From the NCBI GenBank assembly GCA_036346355.1, contig CM070575.1, forward strand, positions 63,183,915-63,247,914: 64,000 nt of DNA, given 5' to 3'. Position numbers and translations under genes: made by a program. Shown piece after piece: positions 20,848 to 32,084 of this stretch. How positions within the stretch are numbered: the stretch's first letter is position 1; every line of letters begins with the position of its first letter. The notes under the pieces were generated by a model. The model did no database searches and was not told the origin of the DNA. It was given only the letters and a program-made list of their open reading frames with translations. The stretch comes from Rhipidocladum racemiflorum (taxonomy: Eukaryota; Streptophyta; Magnoliopsida; Poales; Poaceae).

Positions 20848-21885
20848 GTGGATAATTGCATATACATTAAGATTAAGGGGAGCAAATTCACTGTCTTAGT
20901 ACTTTATCTAGATGATATCTTGTTGGCTAGCAGCGATATGGATATGCTGTATGAGACCAAAAGATTTCTTTCCGCTAATTTTGACATGAAGGATTTTGGT
21001 GATGCCTCTTACGTTTTGGGCATTGAGATTCACCGAGATAGGTCCAAGGGGATATTAGGCCTATCCCAAAAGGCATACATTGGCAGAGTGCTTAAGAGAT
21101 ATAATATGCATAACTGCTCAGTCACGCCTGCTCCTATTGTAAAGGGCGATAAATTTGGAACATTCCAATGTCCAAGGAATCAATTAGAAACTGATCAGAT
21201 GAAGGGGATTCCTTGCGCTTCAGCTGTCGGAAGCATTATGTATGCTCAAGTTTGTACTCTCCCTGATTTAGCATTCGTAACCGGGATGCTTGGCAGATAT
21301 CAATCAAATCCAGGGTTGGACCACTGGAAAGCCGTTAAGAAAGTCTTGCGTTATTTGCAAGGCACTAAGCACTACATGCTCACATATAAGAAGTCTGATG
21401 ACCTTGAGGTTGTGGGTTATTCAGACGCTGACTTTGTAGGTTGTGTAGATACTAAGAAATCCACATCAGGTTATATCTTCACACTTGCGGGAGGAACCAT
21501 TTCATGGAAAAGCTCCAAACAATCCCTTACTGCATCATCAACGATGCAGGCTAAGTTTGTGGCATGTTATGAGGCTACTGAGCAGGCTGTATGGCTTAAG
21601 AATTTCATTCCTAGACTAAGAGTGGTTGACAGTATATCTAAACCACTAACAATATACTACGATAATAAGGCCGCCGTTTTCTATTCGAGTAAAAACAAGT
21701 CAAGTGGTGCTACCAAACACATTGACATTAAGTATCATGTTGTGAAAGATAGAATCCAGGGCCAGACAATTGATGTCAAGCATATAAGTACTAAGTCTAT
21801 GCTTGCGAATCCGCTTACTAAAGGCTTACCACCCAGTCTCTTTCAAGAGCATGTTGCCAGCATGGGTTTATTGGAAAGCCTCTGA
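20848..21885 (+). CDS. Ty1/copia RT and RNase H (C-terminal part of polyprotein)
   Basis: An open frame of 345 codons. RT box YLDDILLAS (residues ~23-31), then IGRVLKRYNM and AVGSIMYAQVCTLPDLAF. RNase H follows with YSDADFVGCVDTKKSTSGYI (~191-210), SSTMQAKFVACYEA and KHIDIKYHVVKDRI, ending LANPLTKGLPP. These are the diagnostic last two domains of Ty1/copia. The usual ST(E)AE-type RNase H residue reads MQAKF here, with Lys at the position normally occupied by Glu, so activity is doubtful. It precedes a polypurine tract and an LTR in the correct order. Not a host gene. Confidence 0.9.
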   Translation: MDNCIYIKIKGSKFTVLVLYLDDILLASSDMDMLYETKRFLSANFDMKDFGDASYVLGIEIHRDRSKGILGLSQKAYIGRVLKRYNMHNCSVTPAPIVKGDKFGTFQCPRNQLETDQMKGIPCASAVGSIMYAQVCTLPDLAFVTGMLGRYQSNPGLDHWKAVKKVLRYLQGTKHYMLTYKKSDDLEVVGYSDADFVGCVDTKKSTSGYIFTLAGGTISWKSSKQSLTASSTMQAKFVACYEATEQAVWLKNFIPRLRVVDSISKPLTIYYDNKAAVFYSSKNKSSGATKHIDIKYHVVKDRIQGQTIDVKHISTKSMLANPLTKGLPPSLFQEHVASMGLLESL

Positions 21886-22069
21886 TTCTGGAAATAAGGA
21901 CCATAAGAATAAAACCAAACTCCCACTAAGAATAAGTGATTATTCCATTAAGATAGAATTGTACACCATAGATACTGGGGTTTCAGCGGTGACTTTATTA
22001 ACCATTGTATTACTTTATCTTGGTGTGCTGTTTTGTTGAGTATGGACTTATGTTATTAGCCTTTCGATC

Positions 22070-22080
22070 AAGTGGGAGAA
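22070..22080 (+). other. copia polypurine tract
   Basis: aagtgggagaa lies directly before TGTTAG, the LTR start at 22081. Confidence 0.85.
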
Positions 22081-22514
22081 TGTTAGTGGTGATCTCAAGT
22101 TCCTAACTGATTCCGAAAATTTCAGATCTGGGCCACTACACGCGCTTTAATCGGGAGCGCACCAAACTGTTTTGGTTACAGTCCCGGTTGCCAGCGCTAA
22201 ATGTAAAAGGGAGAGACCGGCGTTCATTTGATGATTGATCTTGAACTCAATCTCTCCTGACACCCTTTCCGATCTGGGACATGGCGCAAGGCTACCGGAG
22301 GCCCTAAACCCCACCGAGTAAGGTCTCGGTGCTCTGTTCTTCTTCAGTGCGCAGGATCATCAACTAAAGGAACTGACGCCCAAGTACCTCAACCGACCAA
22401 AGCCCTAATGGCCTCTTCATTGTCTCCGGGTTAGTTCTAATGAATCTATTCCGCATTACTTGACTGTGATCATGACCTAGGCTAGAATACTTAGTCCTTA
22501 GAATTAATCTAACA
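22081..22514 (+). mobile_element. copia LTR shared by two internal regions
   Basis: 434 bases, TGTTAG...CTAACA. It is preceded by RT-RNase H and a polypurine tract, and followed two bases later by the primer-binding site tggtatcagagc (22517-22528). It thus acts as the 3' LTR of the left half-element and the 5' LTR of the right one. Confidence 0.85.
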
Positions 22515-22516
22515 TT

Positions 22517-22528
22517 TGGTATCAGAGC
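22517..22528 (+). other. copia primer-binding site
   Basis: tggtatcagagc, complementary to the 3' end of initiator tRNA-Met, two bases after the LTR end. Confidence 0.9.
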
Positions 22529-23733
22529 ACCTCTAGCCTTAGCTTGATCCACTTAAGCCTGGATTAGTTCTTATGCATTGGTTTAGCTCTTAATTTGTTC
22601 GGTTTAGGGTTGATCATCTTCGGCTTAGCAATTAGAAGGAGGGGATAAGATCGTTTCAAACCCTAGATCACAAATCCAAACCCTAACCACAAGATTCCCC
22701 TCGGATTTGAACCCTAAATCCCCAAATTTTCCCAAATCCGAACTCAATCAAGAACCCTAATGGTCTAAGGGAGGGATTTCGGGCTTACTTTTGCTAGCCG
22801 TTCTTCCACGCGTTTGCTCGCCGATAATTCGTGGCAGCGCCGCGCCAATGCCCGCCATTTTCATCTTCTTGGTTGGCCCATCGCTCGTGCCTACGCTTCA
22901 GCTCGTGTGTGCCGTCGCTTGCACCTGCACCTCAGCTCGCACCGCGCCTTGGCCGACCTCGCCCGCCATTGTGCTGACCTCGCCCGCCGTCGCAGCCTCA
23001 CGATTTTTTTTCGGATCGGGAAATTGTGGCTTTAGGGTTAGGGTTTCTAGCCGCATGAGCTGTTTTGTTCGGTTTTGACGCGATCCAAGCCGTCCGTTCG
23101 ATCCGACGAGCGTGATTCACGTGCGCTTGGCCTGCGCTTGACTGGGCCGAGAGTTTTGCTGGGCCGCACATTCGCTTTTTGGGGCGACTGCAAATTTGGG
23201 CCCTTTTCTCGGCTGGGCCACGAGGCTATTTACTTTAGGCCCTTTACTGTTTTATTGATACATTAGCTCATTTCTTTTCTGGCTATATGATGATTACTAT
23301 TTAGTTCATTTCAATTTTTGGTTGCATAATATCTCATTTAACTTAGCAATAATTATTGTTTATGATTATTTTCCTAGGCATTAATTTTATTGCGCAAATT
23401 TGAATTAATGTGACAATAAATTATTTATGATGACTATTTCTGTATATTGTCTCTGATTAATATGGAACCAATGGGAAATATTGATTGGAGATTTAATAAT
23501 GTTTGGGATTATTTTGTGATCATAGTTATATTCTGACTAAAGTTGATTATAACTATGTATCATACCTATTTAATTAAAACTGGGATTATGTTATGACATA
23601 TTCTGACCAACGTTGTTTATGATCATGGGTTTCCCATAAGTTAATTTAGTTCCTTTTCTTGTCATTAGTATATAATTAATCAGACCAACGTAGGGTTAAT
23701 TGCATACACGACGCTATTTAAATATTGTTTTAC
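22529..23733 (+). mobile_element. copia 5' leader (interrupted by solo LTR)
   Basis: About 1.2 kb between the primer-binding site and the gypsy LTR. GC-rich at 22790-23230 with chance ORFs, then A+T-rich. It ends in TTTAC (23729-23733), the left copy of the target-site duplication of the inserted LTR. The leader resumes at 24659. Confidence 0.7.
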
Positions 23734-24658
23734 TGATGAGGACATCACTACCATGGATACGGCCATGTCTACAAACCCAATTGAAATCAACAATGTAATA
23801 AAAGGGCCAATTACTCGAGCTCGCGCACGTCAATTCAATTGCCAGGTGAATGCGTTCCTCGGGTTGCATACAAATAATTTAATGAATGGAATGCTATTTA
23901 ATCCTTGTGATGATTTTATTATCCTTAGGAACCAAGGAGAAGGACTCCCAAAAGTCAAGCATGAAGCCAATTCTTCCGGTGCACAACTTCAACTCGGATT
24001 CGGCCTCCGGGACAGCACCAACTTAAAACGACCATAACTTTTGATCCACAAGGGTGTTTGAGGTCTATGAGTACTGGTTTGAAAGGTTTCGACGTCCTCT
24101 TTCCAACATATCTGGCCCCACCTCCAAATTCCTTACGAGTCAACGGGAATCTGCAAAACAAGTTCGGTCATCTTTCCAAATCCGAGTCCAACTAGGAATA
24201 GGAGTCCTATTCGGCCATGGAGGTGTTTTGGACGCCCCAAGCCTGGTTTTGGCCTCCTATTTCTCCTATAAATAGCTAGGGAGTCCTCCAAAATAACTTG
24301 GGTTTTGGTTATTTAATAGTTTAGCCTTTTGCTACTATTTTGAGTCTTTTAGATGTGCTCAACGGCCGCCTAACAAGCTCCTTGTATCGGAACCTCAACT
24401 TTTTCTATACTTCATTTATATTTGCAATTTTAGATTGCTTTTGCCTTGTTCTTGCTTGTTCTTCGATTGCTTGCAGGAATTGATCTTCGTGATCAGGTTG
24501 ATCGTGCCCACGGCAAGGTCAATAACCCTCTGGAGTTGGTTTAGCGATTGCTAAGGCGCATCGTCGTTGTATGTTGTAGTCGGATCGTCAAAGTCGTCTC
24601 CACCCAAATCGAAAGTTATCATTCTCATCGAAAGATCGGGACACCCAGTGTTACATCA
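23734..24658 (+). mobile_element. Solo gypsy LTR in copia leader, with target-site duplication
   Basis: 925 bases, TGATGAGGACATC...TTACATCA, flanked by perfect TTTAC repeats (23729-23733, 24659-24663). It contains a TATAAATA box (24267-24274) and the C-terminal ~100 codons of the parent polyprotein. The same LTR at the same target sequence is the 3' LTR of the gypsy element at 35641-39405 and of its duplicate. Confidence 0.92.
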
Positions 24659-24685
24659 TTTACTGATGGTATTTTCTTTTCAATT

Positions 24686-26040
24686 ATGAACACGTCCAAT
24701 GTTGCTGGTGCCCTCAACGGCATAGAGCAACTTAACGGGATGAACTTTCCCTCTTGGAAGGAAAGGGTCCAGATCGTCCTGAGAGTGATGGACCTTGATT
24801 ATGCCTTACAAGAGGCTGCTCCCATTGCTCCTGCACCTGATGCGTAGGATTTTGCTGAAAAGAAAATAAATTATGATGCTTTGGCTGAAAAATGGGAACG
24901 ATCCAACCGTATGTCGCTCATGATTATGAAGAGCACAATTTCGGTTGGAATTAGGGGAGCAATTCCCGAATCTGATGATGCCAAAACGTACTTGGCCTTA
25001 GTCGAGGAACAATTTAAAGGTTCCTCAAAAGTACACGCCAGTACACTGATTATGAAAATACTTACCTCTAAGTACGATGGGTCTAGCGGCGTAAGAGAAC
25101 ATATCCTGATGATGACCGATATGGCCGCTAAGCTCAAAAGCATGGACATGGCCATTTCTGAGGGTTTTCTTGTCCATTTCATTATGACTTCCTTGCCTTC
25201 TAAGTTTGGACCTTTTAAAATTAATTACAACACTCTGAAAGAGAAGTGGACAATGAGCGAACTAATTGCCATGTGCGTGCAAGAGGAAGAAAGACTTAAG
25301 GCCGAAAGAAAGGATTATGTAAACCTTGTCGGTCAAAATAAAAGGAAATTTCAAGGGGATTTCAAATCCAAGAAAAGGCTGCACTTTTCTCCTAAGCATG
25401 AAAAAGGCAAGGGAGTACAAAAGGGCACTAAGGCAACTGATGATTCCTCTTCGAGAAACACCATCAAGTGCCGCTTTTGTAAAAAGGATGGACACGTTCA
25501 AAAAGATTGTGCAGGCTTTATGAAATGGCTTGCTAAAAAGGGTAACGATGAAATTTCTTTTATTGATGAATCCCTTTATGCTAATGATTATCCCAATACC
25601 TGGTGGATTGACTCAGGTGCCATTGTGCACATTTCCAATTCATTGCAGGGATTCCTTACCGTGAAGACGGTAAGAAAGGGAGAGCGAAGCCTTAGAGTTG
25701 CTGATGGAAAGGAGGTTGAAGTTGAAGCCGTTTGCACACTATCATTAGTATTAGATAGTGGCTTCACCCTTCTTTTGAATAATGTTGTTTATGTTCCTAG
25801 TGTAAGGAGAAACCTCATTTCAGTTTCTTTATTAGATGATGATGGATACACTTGTATCTTTGGGAACAATAAATGCATTATAAACTTTAATTCTAATAAT
25901 GTTGGTCTCGCAACTCAACGAGACAGACTCTATATGCTTCATCTCTCTGGATCTCCTATATCGATGAATGTGTGTGATGCCACCAATAAGCGAAAGAGAA
26001 GTCTAGGTGATGAGACTTCATCGAAATTGTGGTCCCGGGC
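24686..26040 (+). pseudogene. copia gag-protease, copy A, one internal stop
   Basis: Starts at ATG 24686 (MNTSNVAGALNGIEQLNG). A TAG at 24845-24847 interrupts the frame after 53 codons; beyond it the same frame is open to 26068. Gag (UBN2-type) is followed by a zinc knuckle CRFCKKDGHVQKDC and the protease motif WWIDSGAIVHIS, where D-S-G is intact. The coding match ends at KLW (~26035) where the pre-integrase domain should begin. The rest of the frame reads into unrelated sequence. Confidence 0.85.
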
Positions 26041-27420
26041 CGGGCCACTGGGGGTACCCATGGTATGAGTACTCGTCACGTCTCTTTAACATTTATTTCG
26101 ACATAATCAACAAATACCTTTCGTACAACTCCAAAATCCACCTTCAAATATCCCGATTCATTCAACCAATAAATACTTTTAACAACTCAATGTGATATCT
26201 ACTAGTCATATTCCATAGATAAACTACCAGATGGACATTCATCAAAGACAAAGAAAACCCCCATCATTCATATGACCACTCCATATATACTCATTCCTTA
26301 ATTTCGCATCGATTAAATCATTTTGTTGATTCACAATTTAATTGAACCATAAGCAACATAAACCAACAACTCTCATGCCTTTAAGCCAATATACGCCGGT
26401 ACTTTACATCAACACTTTGCTATAATAAATTCATCCACAGAAGATTCTAGACCCTCTCAATCATGATCAATACTTGACTTACCGGAACACGGATCTCGAA
26501 CTTCCAATCTATTCCATGACTCACAACCCTTGCAATAACTCTAATCAACTTTTCACTTTAACCAAATTGGTACTATACATCATCTCAATGTTCTAACCAT
26601 GCATCACAGGCTTAGAGTCTTAAACATCTTTATTTCCAGAAAACCCAACCATAATTCACAAGAGAACTCGACTCTCGAATTCCCAAACTCTGACGGGAAA
26701 CAACTTCTCAAACAACTTTCAGGAGTTACGACTTCCATGAAGGAATATAGGTGCAAGGGGAGAACCAAACGATCAAGCAAATCTTTTCCGACAAAACTTA
26801 AAACTTAACTCCACATGACTTGAGTGTCACATCCAAACTTCATTAGATTCTTTTGAACTCAAGGAATAACAAACACGAGAACAACATTACTTTTCTTCAT
26901 AAAAGAACCAATCAAACTAAAAACTAAGACAGTAGCAACTGAAATCCAAAATGATCCATCACCAGTCTCTTTCTACTTGTCCCCACCCAAAGAAGCCAAA
27001 AGAAACTAACATTCTCCGAATCAAATGCCAAACTCCAATTTCCCACAAAGGAAGAGGGTTACAAAGACGATCTCCCAAAAAGGAAAACAACGGAATCAAA
27101 TACTCATTTAACTCTTACATAAAAGAAATAATAATAGACATAATCATATTTAGCACTCATAAACAAGGCTCAAATAAAGCAGTACAGCATAATGCAATAA
27201 TTACCCAACCCAACCTATTATGCATCAAAGTGTGTAAAATTTTAAATTATTTAACCAACCTACATCAAATTTTAAAGTTATTGCCCTAAGGCCAATTTTT
27301 TTTTAAAGAGTATAAATCTAGGCCATGTTTCTAATTTCACACAGCAAAATTTTAGTTTACTTTAGAGTAATTCGCTAACTCCAACCACCGCGGACCTGAA
27401 GCCCGCTCTGATACCAACTT
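26041..27420 (-). mobile_element. Reverse-oriented LTR element remnant with primer-binding site
   Basis: On the minus strand tggtatcagagc occurs at 27416-27405, a primer-binding site, so the sequence from 27404 down to about 26041 is the internal region of an element in reverse. It is A+T-rich with no conserved domain; the 112-codon plus-strand ORF at 26951 is not supported. Repeated at 40790-42167 and 54440-55806. Confidence 0.65.
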
Positions 27421-28015
27421 TAAGACCCCGGCACCGCACGTGCCCTGAATGTTACACCCTTAAATATCCATTAGCACAAGACACTAGAATAATTTAGCAA
27501 AACAAGCTAACATACTTAGCTACTTACCGAAATTATTAGAAATTTCGGCAGCACCTCCTGTCGATGTTTGGTGTCGGCAATAATCTTAGGGGGGTGAATT
27601 TGTGGGCCAAGGCGCTGGATAAGGATCTCGATGGTAACACAAGACAAGGATTTATACAAGTTCAAGCCCTCGAAGAGAGGTAATACCCTATGTCCCGTGT
27701 TCGGTGGTATGTATTGATGGGTGTAGATCGCGAGATTGGATGAGATATCCCGTGATCGGATGCCTCGTCTAAGGCTCCTGCCCCCTTTATATAATCAGGG
27801 GGTTGGGTTACATGCAGGAGTCCTAATCCGATACAAGGAGGCAATCCTAGTTGGTTACAAGGTTGGTTCCCATATCCGGTCATGCCGAGTACTACGGGAT
27901 TACAATCATACGTTCCTTATCGATATGGAACTCTATATTACAATCCTACTTTTTCTATTACTATTTATAATATAGATTACTATAGACAAGGCTAAATAAG
28001 ACGGAGAAAACAGAT
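27421..28015 (-). mobile_element. Reverse-oriented LTR fragments with a TATA box
   Basis: Directly outside the reverse primer-binding site lies its LTR end (to about 27580). It is followed by a second LTR-like segment with the minus-strand promoter TATATAAAG at 27793-27785, in a near-palindromic ccccctttatataatcaggggg context. Repeats at 42168-42760 and 55807-56400. Confidence 0.5.
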
Positions 28016-28345
28016 CACAAGATAAGTCACATATCAAATATTTTGAATGTGAAAAATATTGTCACTATGCGGCGGATTGTCGTAGTTATATAGAGTGTTT
28101 CAACTGTGGCAAGTATGGGTACTATGCTTCGGATTACAGGAATGAGAAGAAGAACGAGGAGGTGAACCTCATCAAAGCCTGTGAAGACTAAGAACCAGCT
28201 CTACTCTTCTCATTGTGCAAAGTAGAGAAGACGAACGTACTGATGTTGAACGAGGAGAACGTAGTTCCTAAACTACACATGGAGGAAGACAGCCACTATT
28301 ACACTAATATGTGGTACTTGGACAATGGAGGAAGACAGCCGAACA
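28016..28345 (+). pseudogene. copia-like gag zinc knuckles and protease start, decayed
   Basis: Reads FECEKYCHYAADC and CFNCGKYGYYASDY, two degenerate CCHC knuckles, then EEVNLIKA and MWYLDNG, where WxxDxGAS is expected for a copia protease. Stops interrupt it. Present also at 42764-43095 and 56406-56730. Confidence 0.6.
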
Positions 28346-28544
28346 TACTTAGTCTCGGGTAATTGGCAGAAGAAGGGTGCGGGGTGGAGCTACAGGCGGA
28401 GTTCTTGCGTGTTTATGACATGAACAAAGACCTATTGATGATGGTCAAGAGATCCCCAAACCGATTATAAAAGATTTCCCTGAAAACTTGTAAGCAGAAG
28501 GAGGTGAACTCCTAGACGGCATAGCCACAACAAAGAGAAGAAAA

Positions 28545-28685
28545 CGCACAAGGAGGTGGCGTCTCTATCGCAAAATAAAATAAAAATAGGTCTCTGTTGC
28601 CCAATCATGTGGTGACAGATATGTCGTGAACTAAAATTGCGATATATCTCTGTCGCCAAATGGTTGGGCGATAGAGACCCCCCCT
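28545..28685. repeat. Inverted-repeat segment, TCTCTGTCGCC type
   Basis: Words gcgtctctatcgc, ggtctctgttgccc, atatctctgtcgcc and gggcgatagagacc occur in both orientations, like the subterminal part of a CACTA-type element. Related words (ggcgacagagg, ggcgatagaa) occur at 34910-35030. Copies at 43293-43433 and 56932-57062. Confidence 0.5.
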
Positions 28686-28941
28686 AAAATGATTAAATTT
28701 TTGTTGGAGGAAAAAATTGATGATGAACATTTTTCTAGTGATTTCATAATACTAGGGTACAACATAGGTACATACATGCCTTAGGGAATTCATATACTAG
28801 AATAGAACATAGTTACATACATGCCTTAGGGAATTCATAAAACTGAGATACAACATATGGAATGTATAAAACCATGCATTCTATGGCCATAGTTGTCGGA
28901 ATTGGTCGCTACTATATATATGTATTGGCCTTAATGTAATA

Positions 28942-29232
28942 TCATCGTCGAGGTCTAGGTGATACAAAATCGTCATCGTTGTTTATATAGTTAGGAGCAA
29001 CCCCTCCTTCGGTGGTGGTTGAACGTCCTCTCGTATTGTTGTTTGATCGGCCTGTTGTAGTAGTGCTTGCACGACCTATTCTGATAGTGCTTGAACGTCG
29101 AAGTCTAGGTGATAAAAAATCGTCATCATCATCGTCATCGTCATTTGTGAAGTTAGGAGCAACCCCTCCTTCGGTGGTTGTTGAACGTCCTCTGGAACTT
29201 ATGGCGCCATCCGAAAAGTATAATACAACCAA
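28942..29232 (-). other. Repeat-encoded acidic ORF, probably transposon-derived
   Basis: A 96-codon frame made of two copies of a ~150-base unit. Each unit encodes RGRSTTTEGGVAPN plus an Asp run and (L/V)SPR(L/P)RR. No family recognised. It lies next to the inverted-repeat segment at 28545 and is copied exactly at 43690-43980 (the third copy is cut at 57345), so it is probably part of a transposon tail rather than a host gene. Confidence 0.35.
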
Positions 29233-29304
29233 TTCTACATAGAAGAATATGTGCGCTCTTCAACCCTACTCAAACTTCAGTCCAAGCTAGTACTGTAAGT
29301 TACT

Positions 29305-29415
29305 CAGATCCCAGGTGGCCTAGGTGGTTCCTAGATAATCTCGGCCCAATGTGTGAGGGGGGGGTTGTTGGGAATAGTATCACATTGGAAATTGGGAGGG
29401 CTTGAGCATGGTTTA
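29305..29415 (+). mobile_element. TRIM remnant (internal end and LTR start)
   Basis: Matches the internal region and LTR of the TRIM at 17934-18368: the aggtggcctaggtggttc block, a G-rich polypurine tract, and the LTR start TGTTGGG at 29366. It is cut at 29415 by a gypsy LTR. In the second block copy (44055-44272) the LTR continues. Confidence 0.7.
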
Positions 29416-31875
29416 TGTAACACCCCAAAATTTTGCTTTTCTTAAATTCATGTGTGATTTGGCACTTTGGTGAATTTTTGGAATTTTCTGGAATTTATTT
29501 GGATTTATTTGGAGTTTATTTGAATTTATTCCATTTTGAAATAATTAAAGAATTTAAATTTGCAAATAAATTTTTGTTGGAAATATTTTATTTGAGTCCA
29601 AAATGATCCAAAATATTTTCCAGAATTTTTCTGGAATTTTTCTGAGTCATTTGCTATTTTTAATGAATTAAATGAATTATCGGAATTATTTTAAATATTA
29701 ATTACTGGAAAATCCAACTCGGGTCAATCGTGTTCATCCGATCGAAGTCGGACTCAGTCCGACTCCAAGCTTGACTCGACCAGACCCACTCCTAACCCTA
29801 ATCAATCCCAGCCGTTGGATCAAGATCCAACGGCCGAGATCCGTCCGACCTGCACTGAAGCCGGGTCCGACGGACCGGTCGCGCCAGCGATCGTGGCCGT
29901 TGGTTGTGCCACGTGGGACGGCCACGATTTCATCGTCTCCGCCCGAAGTCCGAAGCCGACTCCGCCGCAGTCCGCCGCCGCGAGAGCTAGGTCTCCGTTT
30001 TTACACGGACGCCGAGGCTATTTAATGCCCGGCATACCCCGAGATCGCCATCCCACGCCGGTTCCGAAACCTAGCTCGCGCCGCTAGGATCCCCACCGCC
30101 TCGCCGTTATTGCTCGCCGGAGTTGGAAGTCTGCTCGCCGCGACAACGCCGATATTGCCGCCGTCCGTCGCCCTCCGCCGTCATCAAGCCCGCATCCGGA
30201 TTCCCCAAGGCGAGGACAGCGTTCGGGAGTACCTCACTCCGCCGGAGCGCCGAACGCCGACGGCAAGGTCGCCGTCCGTCTCCGGTCAAGCCAGCGCGCC
30301 GCGTGCCATCGCCGTCCTCGAAGCCGTGCACCGTTGGATCCAGATCGGACGGCAGCGGTGAGTTCACGTGTTTCCCAAACCCTAGAAACCCGATTAGATC
30401 TGGACCGCTGGATCAAGATCCAACGGTTCACAATCGCCACGCGTCTTTAGCAAAGGCGATTATAGGATTAGATCTGGACCGTCCGATCTAGATCGAACGG
30501 CCCACGAGCATCGAGTAGTTTCAACGTGTTAACCCTGGATCTAATCCGCCGCTGATTTTCAAACCAACCAGACGAGATTGGCGCCACGTGTCGGGAAGTT
30601 GGGCCGGCGGTCGGCGCCGGCCCACGCAGCGTGCGTGTAGACGCGACACGCGGCCCGCGTGTCGAGGGGCCCGCATGTCGCTGGCTAACCCGATAGCGCC
30701 GACGTCACCCATGACGTCCGCGGTGGGTCCCACTGTCGTGGCGGATGAGCCCCACGACGTCGGCCGATGACGTCACCCGAGTGGGCCCACATGTCGATCC
30801 ACGTGGCCGTGGACCGAGTCCACCGTGGACCCGAGCCGAGCATGGACCAAGCCCATGGACCGGACGCCAGAGGCCAATCAGAGCTGCCACGTGTCTATCT
30901 TTGACGCAATAATTAATTTCCAAAAGAAAATGATTTATTAATTCGAATAATGATTTCAAATTTAGATTCAAACTTCAAACGCTTATAACTTTATGCGTTT
31001 CAACTCCGATTTGAGCGATTCAAATTTCTAAATTTGTATAAAATTAAGATCTACCTAAATATAAATTTTATTTAATTTTTGGACTAAAGTTTTTCTCTGT
31101 AAAATTATTTAATTGATTATTTAAACTTTAAATAATCATAACTTTTTCGTTTTAACTCCAAATTTGACGATTCCAGTTTCTAAAAATCCAGAAAATTATG
31201 TTCTCTCTGTTTATGGATTTTATTTGGAGTTTTGGGATCTTTTTGCATAGTGTTTATTTGTGTATTTGCTATTTGCACGCTTTACGAGTAGACGTTGAAG
31301 TGCCGGAGGGATTCGAAGGAGAAGTATTGACTCAGATCCAACTCAAGACCAAGAGCAAGTGCTTTTTGAAGGCAAGTTGTGCTTTGACCATATTGATCCT
31401 ATTTCAAATCTATTTTGATTTAAACTATTGCATGCTAGTTCAATTAGAAAGATACTTTGTTTAAACACTGGGGTTAGATAAATACCAATTTGATATATGA
31501 CACCTTGATTACTTAAGTATGTGCCATGACCCTTTGTCACCCTAGTTGTGGTTTACTAGTTGGACATTATTAAATTGCCAACATGGGTTTAGATCGTTGT
31601 AGTATCGCTTAGACACCTTACGTGCTCATGACATGATTTTGGATAATTAAATGTTAATATTGACTTAATGATATATTGAACCTGTTTTGGAAAAGTATCA
31701 TGTGATGTTGATGGCACGTGGTGCATGGTAATCAACTGGGGTTTGATAAACAGTTTCGGCCGGGCATGTGGCAAGAGTAATCAGGTGGGCCAGTGTGGCA
31801 TTGGGAGTGTTGATTTGGTTTTTCGGGTAGTCTTGCCCTGGTCACTCTAAGGACTTAACCTTGCAAGCCTTTGAA
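29416..31875 (+). mobile_element. Gypsy LTR of the 3.5-kb family, 3' truncated
   Basis: Starts TGTAACACCCC and follows 6390-8860 with the same landmarks: TATTTAA at 30019-30025, the GATC palindrome near 29811, ACGT-rich GC block 30580-30900, A+T-rich second half. It stops at 31875 (about two thirds of the LTR), where unit 1 of the tandem duplication begins. Confidence 0.85.
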
Positions 31876-32084
31876 CATTCGTCTTCGAGCAATACCTGCA
31901 CATGAACAAACCACAAAACAAATCCGAGCACAAGTCCACGACTTGACTCAATGTCAATCCATGCAACTACTCACATGAGCATTGCATAAAGTCCACTTCG
32001 AAAGAAGCATCATGAAATCATTACAAATTTCAAATTCACATTCAAAATTCAAATCCAAATCGCTCAAAATCCTAATTGAGCGAA

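Noticed and set aside
22791..23266. ORFs of 60-95 codons after the copia primer-binding site
   Set aside because: They belong to the untranslated leader of the element, with compositional bias and no recognisable domain.
26951..27289. 112-codon ORF conserved in all three block copies
   Set aside because: Conservation only reflects recent duplication. It reads antisense to a reverse-oriented retroelement and has no domain.
29771..30971. GC-rich ORFs on both strands
   Set aside because: Same LTR region in a second copy; frames are not conserved with those at 6687-7898.
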